Part shown: positions 58,161-64,000 of the stretch, piece after piece
How the letters are laid out: each line of letters opens with the position of its first letter
How positions within the stretch are numbered: position 1 is the first letter of the stretch
Origin: Mesaphorura yosii
Taxonomy: Eukaryota; Arthropoda; Collembola; Poduromorpha; Tullbergiidae
Direction of reading: 5' to 3'
DNA length: 64,000 bases
Assembly: GCA_009869945.1 (NCBI GenBank)
Contig: WIXG01000137.1
Coordinates: forward strand, 118,564-182,563
Translations under genes and position numbers: made by a program
Notes under the pieces: model-generated
Told to the model about the DNA's origin: nothing
Database searches by the model: none
Seen by the model: only the letters and a program-made list of their open reading frames with translations

Positions 58161-61100
58161 GTCTACGGCCTTATCAGTAACTTAATAATCATAAAATGCG
58201 TTGAAAAAGTTGAAACCATCGCAGATTGTCAAAGTAGTACAGGAAGAGCCAGCCGCAGCTCAATTTCTCTTCCCGCAGCTGATTCCTTTTTGCTAAGCGA
58301 GTGCCACAGATGGTGCGATTCTTGGCGGGGCGAGCTTACGGCTACTGCTGTCAGCCAGGTATGCGGAATCTCAAGCCGTTCTCCATCTCCACCTAAGCCT
58401 TCTACCTTTCTCAAGAGATGAATTCCAGCGCTGATGAGCGTCATTAACCTGCACAGAGTGCAACCGGCTATGAATTAATTACTAAGTCGTGACTTTTGCT
58501 GTGTTGTTAGCATAAAAAGCTGCACGGCTCGCTCTCATGAATATTTATGACCACACCAGACCTCTTTCAAGCTTCAGCAGTCGCAGTCGCAGCCGCGGCC
58601 GCTTCGAAACTCAAGACGCGAGATTCTGAATGCGTGGTCACGCATCACTTTTCATGAGCTGTCAGTTTACTCCAGAAAAATTGCTTTTACTTTCCTGAGA
58701 AAGTGGGTTGAATTGATGCTGGCTGATGCTGAGACTGACTGACGGAAGCCAGACAACTGCAAACAGCGAACTGCTCTCGAAAGCAAATACTAGCTAGCAA
58801 GCACACCTTCGTGAATTGTGAGTGATTCGCATGAAGAATGAATGAAAAGCTGAAAACTGGCGACTGGGCATAAGCTTCGCTCGTCCGAGCTTTATTCAAG
58901 AATAAATAGAAGCCGAGCCAAGCTGGCGAACGTGGAATATTAAAAGTGACGGGCCCCCGTGAAGTGAAAGCAGGCAGGCCGGAAAAGTTAAGAGCAGTTA
59001 AGAGCATCTTTGAGGAAGAAAAATGTTAATAACATTTCAGGAGTCTGCAGTCAGAAAGTGGTGCTGAAAGTGCGGAAAGGAAAGTGAGCTCAGCTCAGTC
59101 GAAGCAAGTCAAGTCAAGTGTGTTGCGTATGTGTTTAGAATAATGAACGGACGGACGCTGACGGAGACGATGGCGAGCGCTGAATGGTGAAAGTGAGTGA
59201 TGATGTGAATAAACGAAATGATTGAACTTTCTCCTGCCTGCATCGGCCGTCATTAATACCGACTTGTAAAACACAACGACGTGCGACGAGCAAGGAGGAT
59301 ACAAATCATGCTGGAGAAAGCTCAACTTGTTGGCAACTCGGCCGGCTCGGCTCAGATTATGATTAATGCACCAGCCAAGCCAAGCCAAAGCCTGCTTGTC
59401 TCTGGCAAGTTGATCAGTACAAATATGTAAGTTAACTTTCTCCACGCCCGATGAGTTAAACTCGAAGTTTAAACTTGCAACTGCCAAACTTTGCTCAAAT
59501 TAAAAACTTCCCTGTCTGTCTTCTTGTATCTTGTGTGGTGCTGTGCTACCTGCCCGCCTTGCCATTTTATGATTGAAATATTATCTGCATGGTTTAGCGG
59601 CCAAGCATGGGCACGACCACGAACACGGTCTACGAATTAGAAAATCAATTCGGCCACGCCACGGCGTGTACGTGAATCGCGTCTCAATCTTTTCTTAGAT
59701 CACAGACGTGACGTGGGTCGGGCCTGGGTTTAATGATAAAATTTATTAATACGAAAGTTACTCGCGACTTTTATGGTCCAAAGACTTTATCTGTGCGAAC
59801 CGCGCGCTATTTATTGCCAAACTTTATCTTGGGTCCTCGCGTTCCAGCCCGTAGCTGGTACGCGATTCCTTATCTCACATTCTTCTGAGGTGGCCTCGCT
59901 GCTTCGACTTCGACGGAGAAAGCAGCCTCAGCCTGGCCTGTCAGAAATTAAAAATGGCATGGAATTCTCGAAATTTATGGACTGAACCGGCTGAATTGCT
60001 ACTACGCTGCTTACCTGAATTGGTTCACGATGCGATAGCGGCATTGTAAAATTGTAAATGTCTGTTATAATTTGTCTTGTCAACCTTTTCATTATAATGA
60101 CTATTATGACATGATGAGGCCGCCTCGAAGCGATGCGACGCGACATGGACGTGGACGAGACTGACCTTCAATTCAAGCCAAGCTAATTTCAAGCAAGGAA
60201 CAAAGCAAGACAGGCAAAGAAAAGAATTCGAACGCTGGCTGAAGTGGAAAATGATTGGTATCGCTTTCTCTTCGTCTGCGTTTCGTTTTCGTTTCATTCG
60301 TCTACCTGTGTCGTGCTATTAAAGAAGAAATTATTAATATCACATCACAAGAAAGGCCGCGCGCCTGTCCAGGTGAATAGAAAGGCTGATGGGTTTCAGC
60401 TTCGGATCCTGGTTTGGCCTGGCTCCTCTGCTTTATTGTCCGTCCAAAAAGAATTTCTCGTTCGCCGTTCCATTGCCTCGCCTTTTCAATAACAGCAATA
60501 TAAGCAATAGCGATACTAACGGGCGAATCCAAATATTATTATTATTATCATCACGATAGTCGCGATAAACGATTATTATCGTGTACGTTTACGCTGTTGC
60601 TGTTGCTCTGCTTGTAACCGGAACTCGCTGCTGCCGCCGCGGTGTTAAATTTAGGTGGTGGCCACTTTCATTTGCTTATGGATTTCTCCCGTCGTGTCGT
60701 GTCGTGTCCATGTTCATTCAAATTCATCATCCTGTTTACGCCTTGCTTCGTTGCTTCACGTGCCGGCCGTGCCTGTCCCTGTGGTGGACTGAACTTGAGG
60801 ACGAGTTCGAATTTGTTGAGCTCGCAAATTGCAAATTTGCATATTAACGTCTGGCATAGCCATCCCGTTGCCCCTCCCGAAACCTCAATGCTCGTGATGC
60901 TCGAAGAGGAAAGCAAAAGCAAAGTGAACACCGTAGAAATCCTGCTCCTGCAACGCAACGCAGACAGTAATTGAATGCATGGACGGACGGACGGACGCGG
61001 TCGTGGAGAGTTGAGTGGACGGCCGCATACATGCACGACCGAGTATTCAAATGCAGATCAGGCCAGGGGATTTCATTTTCCGGATCCAGAGACCATAACA

Positions 61101-64000
61101 CCAGAATACCAGCCCAGAATGCATTGTCGGAAATGCAAAGCGCTCAGGCGGAAGAAGAGCAGGAGAGTATTTTGAGCCAACGTATTGGAATAATCCTGTT
61201 TCGGCCACGGGAACGGCGAAAGTGGATTCAGAATTCAAAATATTTCATATCCCGACGCTCTCGAATCGCTATTCTCGACTGGCGAAGGACACAACGCGAG
61301 CGAGCATGCATAAAGCCGACCACGCCACGCCACAACCATAAGAATTTAGAGCACTTGCCCGTGCCATGAACGATGATGCTCTTTGTTCGCATGTTATTAC
61401 GGGGCCCATTTACATATGGAAGCACTTGGCACATGAAAACTGGAGCAGGCAGCGTAAGCAGTTTACTGTCGGAATGGGAATTGTGAAATGTGAATTGTGA
61501 CTGTGAATTGAAAATCATCATCGTCCTGAGCCGCGTGGCGTGGCGCGTGCTACCTGAGCCTGAGCCTTTCCTTTCCGCTCCGCTTAGTTCCCAACATTCA
61601 GAATTCAGAGTCCTCGTCTCCGCCGGGCCTGGCCTAGTCGCCTTGCTTTTCACAAGAATTCTCCTTCGGCGTCGCCCAGGTCGTTATTAATACCCCGTCG
61701 TTCTCGTTCTTCTTCCAACTTTTACTTTTACCTTTACCTTTCGCTTTTTTGCCATTCGCGCCGTGCCATTCCTTTACCTTTGATAAGGAAACCCTCAACG
61801 AAACGAAACCACATCCACATTGCATCGAAACACAAAAGAACACGATACGATACCAAATACAAAATACAAGCCACGAACACAAAAGCAAGCGCCAGACGCC
61901 AACGGACGAAAGAAAGTAAGTACAGAAAGCTTTTATCCTTTGTGGCTGCTGCACGAACACAAACACGAATTTTGTCCGATTCACAGACGCATTCGCATTT
62001 GCCATTGGCGTGTTTCAGCATCGCAAATCACAATGCATAAATGTACTGCATCGAAACGCGAGCCTGAGTTTGATGGAAGGCAGGTAGGCAGGCTCGCTGC
62101 GTTCTGCATTTGAGATAAGATGAAATTCGTCCGCACAGGTAGCAGATGAAAGATGAGGCAGGTGAGAGTGAAAGAAGAGCAGAGCAGAATACAAAGGCTT
62201 GGCTTGGTTTGGAAATGGAATGGAATCGCGCTGGCTCGCTCGCTGTCGCTCCCGCTGCGCTGTGTGGAACGTGTTTCTCGTTTTCGTTTTGGGTCTCTGG
62301 AACTGAAACTCTGGCTTTCTCCTTCGCCACTTTCCTGCTCTTCTCTTCTCTTTTCTTTTCTCGTGTCGGGTGGCCGAGCGGTCTCACTTCTCACAGCCAC
62401 GCCAGAGCAGCAGCAGTACGCGCGTGGAACTCTACAGAACACCACCACCATGAGACACGGCGACGGGCGACGATGTGTGCTTTGTGCAGCAGCAGCTTGT
62501 CCAATTATCCCACGTATACACATTCTGCATAATTTATTAGCAGCGTGGCAGTGACAGTTGCAGTGGTAGTAGAATTCAATATTGACAATTGGCAAACCAC
62601 GCCGCGCCGAGCCGAGCTGAACCGCGTGTGACTGACTGACTGAGTGGGTGGATTAAGTGAACATATCGCCAATCGCCGTTCTTATCAGCATCGTTATCCT
62701 ATCAATTACTTCCCGGCGCCGCGTGGCGCGCTCGCTTGGGACTTGTATCAGTTTACCTTAGCTTACACGTGAAAGCCATGAATCTGTGAATGTGAGCTGG
62801 TTCTGCCGCCCGCTCGTCAAAATTGGCATTCAAGACAAGACACCGAGCTTCTCGTCGATGAAAGTTGGTGCGAACTGCAAACGTGCAAACTTTTCGCTGC
62901 AGCATTTACGCAGAGGTAAAAAGAGGCAAATATAAATTAGAATTACGCAAAACGTAGTTTCGAGTCGAGTCGCTGTCGTTTCTGTACCTCCAAATCATTT
63001 TAATGAGTAGATTCTTGTAGTGCTTCTTTTTCTCTGGCACGGAAGCTGTCACATGCACGTGTGAGGGACTCAATTAACATATAATTAGCAACTCGAGTCG
63101 ACTCCGCGTTGTTGCGCTGCAATGAAAAACCCGAACCGACCGACATCTGTGCGCTGACTGGACAATGGACTGAGAATGACAGTAAAGTGCATAATTACAA
63201 TGACTTTACGGGGAAAAAAACCTTAATTTCGCCATCGGCATCGGCAATTCATATTTTTCGTGTGTGTCCTCGAGTTATTGATCCGAGTCACGGTAACGTG
63301 TGTACGCGACGTGGCGGTGACATTGCGGAGGACTGAACTGCGAATTGCGAATGTGAATCAGAAACGACAATGAAACCAAAAATGAGCACCGAACCGGAAA
63401 TACAAAACCGATGCCACAACGTGACGCAACGCATTAACCACCGGGGTTCTGTTGCGTGAGCGTGATCGAGCATGGCGAGCGTGTGTAATCGTAACTGAGA
63501 CTAATACAGTGCTAATCATAATGACAATGACGATGACATGTTGCGTCTCCGAAACAAGAACCAGAAGAGTGTATAGTGAGTACAACTTTTGCTTTTCCCA
63601 CATGACCGGAAAACAGGAAACGTGATCTGTGAAATGATCGTCGGGAAAGCAGACACAGGAAATTTTGTGCATCATCATCAATACTCACATCCTCATCTCT
63701 GCTGATATTCACTCTCGGCAAAGTTTATTCGGTGAAAACGTACGTGTGCTCCAACTTTTCTCGTTTCTCCACTCCGCCGCTTAACATAAACTAAACTAAT
63801 CAGCGTCATCACCGTCGAGTCGTCATCATCAAAACTGCTTACTCGCTCGCTCGCCCATGAGTGAAAGGAAACGGTGAGATCCCAGATAACCACGATGAGT
63901 CGGCAGTTAATCGGCCCATTGTCGTCACTGGTTAGTTGGCGCAAGTACTACTTTGTCGCCACTTTTGATATCGGCCCAGAAGCGCAGACCGATTCCATTC
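58161..64000. other. long stretch without a supported gene
   Basis: About 5.8 kb. Open frames on both strands are short, of biased composition and without recognisable motifs. It is richer in CG and simple words (CAAGCCAAGCC near 59370; GGACGGACGGACG near 60980) than other gaps. It may be distal upstream or intronic DNA of a gene to the right. No tRNA, transposon or conserved exon could be supported. Confidence 0.45.

Noticed and set aside
60581-61369. Overlapping plus-strand frames of 66-132 codons
   Set aside because: Different frames overlap, composition is odd and no motif is present; treated as chance.
62371-62381. Pol III A-box-like TGGCCGAGCGG, as in a Leu or Ser tRNA
   Set aside because: No B box (GGTTCGANTCC) follows at tRNA spacing and no cloverleaf can be drawn.
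1-64000. CRISPR arrays, prokaryotic operons, phage or integron features
   Set aside because: The window is clearly eukaryotic (introns, poly(A) signals, metazoan genes) and no regularly spaced repeat-spacer array was seen.

Overview
This is a nuclear genome fragment from an arthropod-like animal. The evidence is short GT-AG introns inside well-conserved metazoan genes, arthropod-style core promoter elements (TATA plus TCAGT), AATAAA poly(A) signals, a short interstitial array of the arthropod telomere unit (TTAGG/CCTAA), and degenerate DNA transposons. A GH19 chitinase, a Baeyer-Villiger-type monooxygenase and a PKS-like acyltransferase-ACP-reductase make a springtail (Collembola) or another early-branching arthropod a reasonable guess, but no marker gene settles the species. 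Exon structures were assembled by hand from splice sites, reading phase and family conservation. All complete models listed give uninterrupted frames of a length divisible by three, except where a break is stated. || Layout. 1-5.3 kb: 3' part of a u-shaped/Friend-of-GATA zinc-finger gene (+). 5.98-6.87 kb: secreted GH19 chitinase with its own TATA promoter (+). 7.4-8.9 kb: fragment of an SMCHD1-type hinge protein (-) broken by one in-frame TAG. 9.5-13.3 kb: eight-exon acyltransferase - acyl carrier protein - thioester reductase protein with no ketosynthase (-). 14.0-15.2 kb: CRAL-TRIO lipid-binding protein (-). 15.7-17.8 kb: Baeyer-Villiger-type flavin monooxygenase (+). 19.3-22.0 kb: diacylglycerol lipase alpha-like enzyme (-). 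22-29 kb: gene-poor repeat island with a tRNA-like SINE remnant, paired hairpin modules, telomere-like repeats, a broken Merlin/ISXO2-type transposase, a decayed FLYWCH/MULE transposase and a decayed transposase-domain-like element. 29.6-58.2 kb: conserved single-copy genes: ARL8 (+), RBM12-like (-), REXO2 oligoribonuclease (+), CYRI/FAM49 (-), VARP/ANKRD27 (+), KAT8/MOF (-), AP-1 gamma (-), DDX54 (+), ARFRP1 (-). 58.2-64 kb: no convincing gene; probably intergenic or regulatory DNA, or an intron of a gene beyond the window. || How genes relate. ARL8, ARFRP1, AP-1 gamma, VARP and CYRI all serve membrane traffic or actin control. This is ordinary synteny of housekeeping genes, not an operon. 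The stretch from 9.5 to 22 kb is different: four neighbouring genes act on acyl or lipid substrates (acyl loading and reductive release, lipid carrying, Baeyer-Villiger oxidation, lipase). This is the best candidate for an undescribed animal lipid or polyketide-like gene neighbourhood, although joint function is an inference from position and enzyme class only. Three convergent gene pairs have closely packed poly(A) signals, and at DDX54/ARFRP1 the two signals are one base apart.
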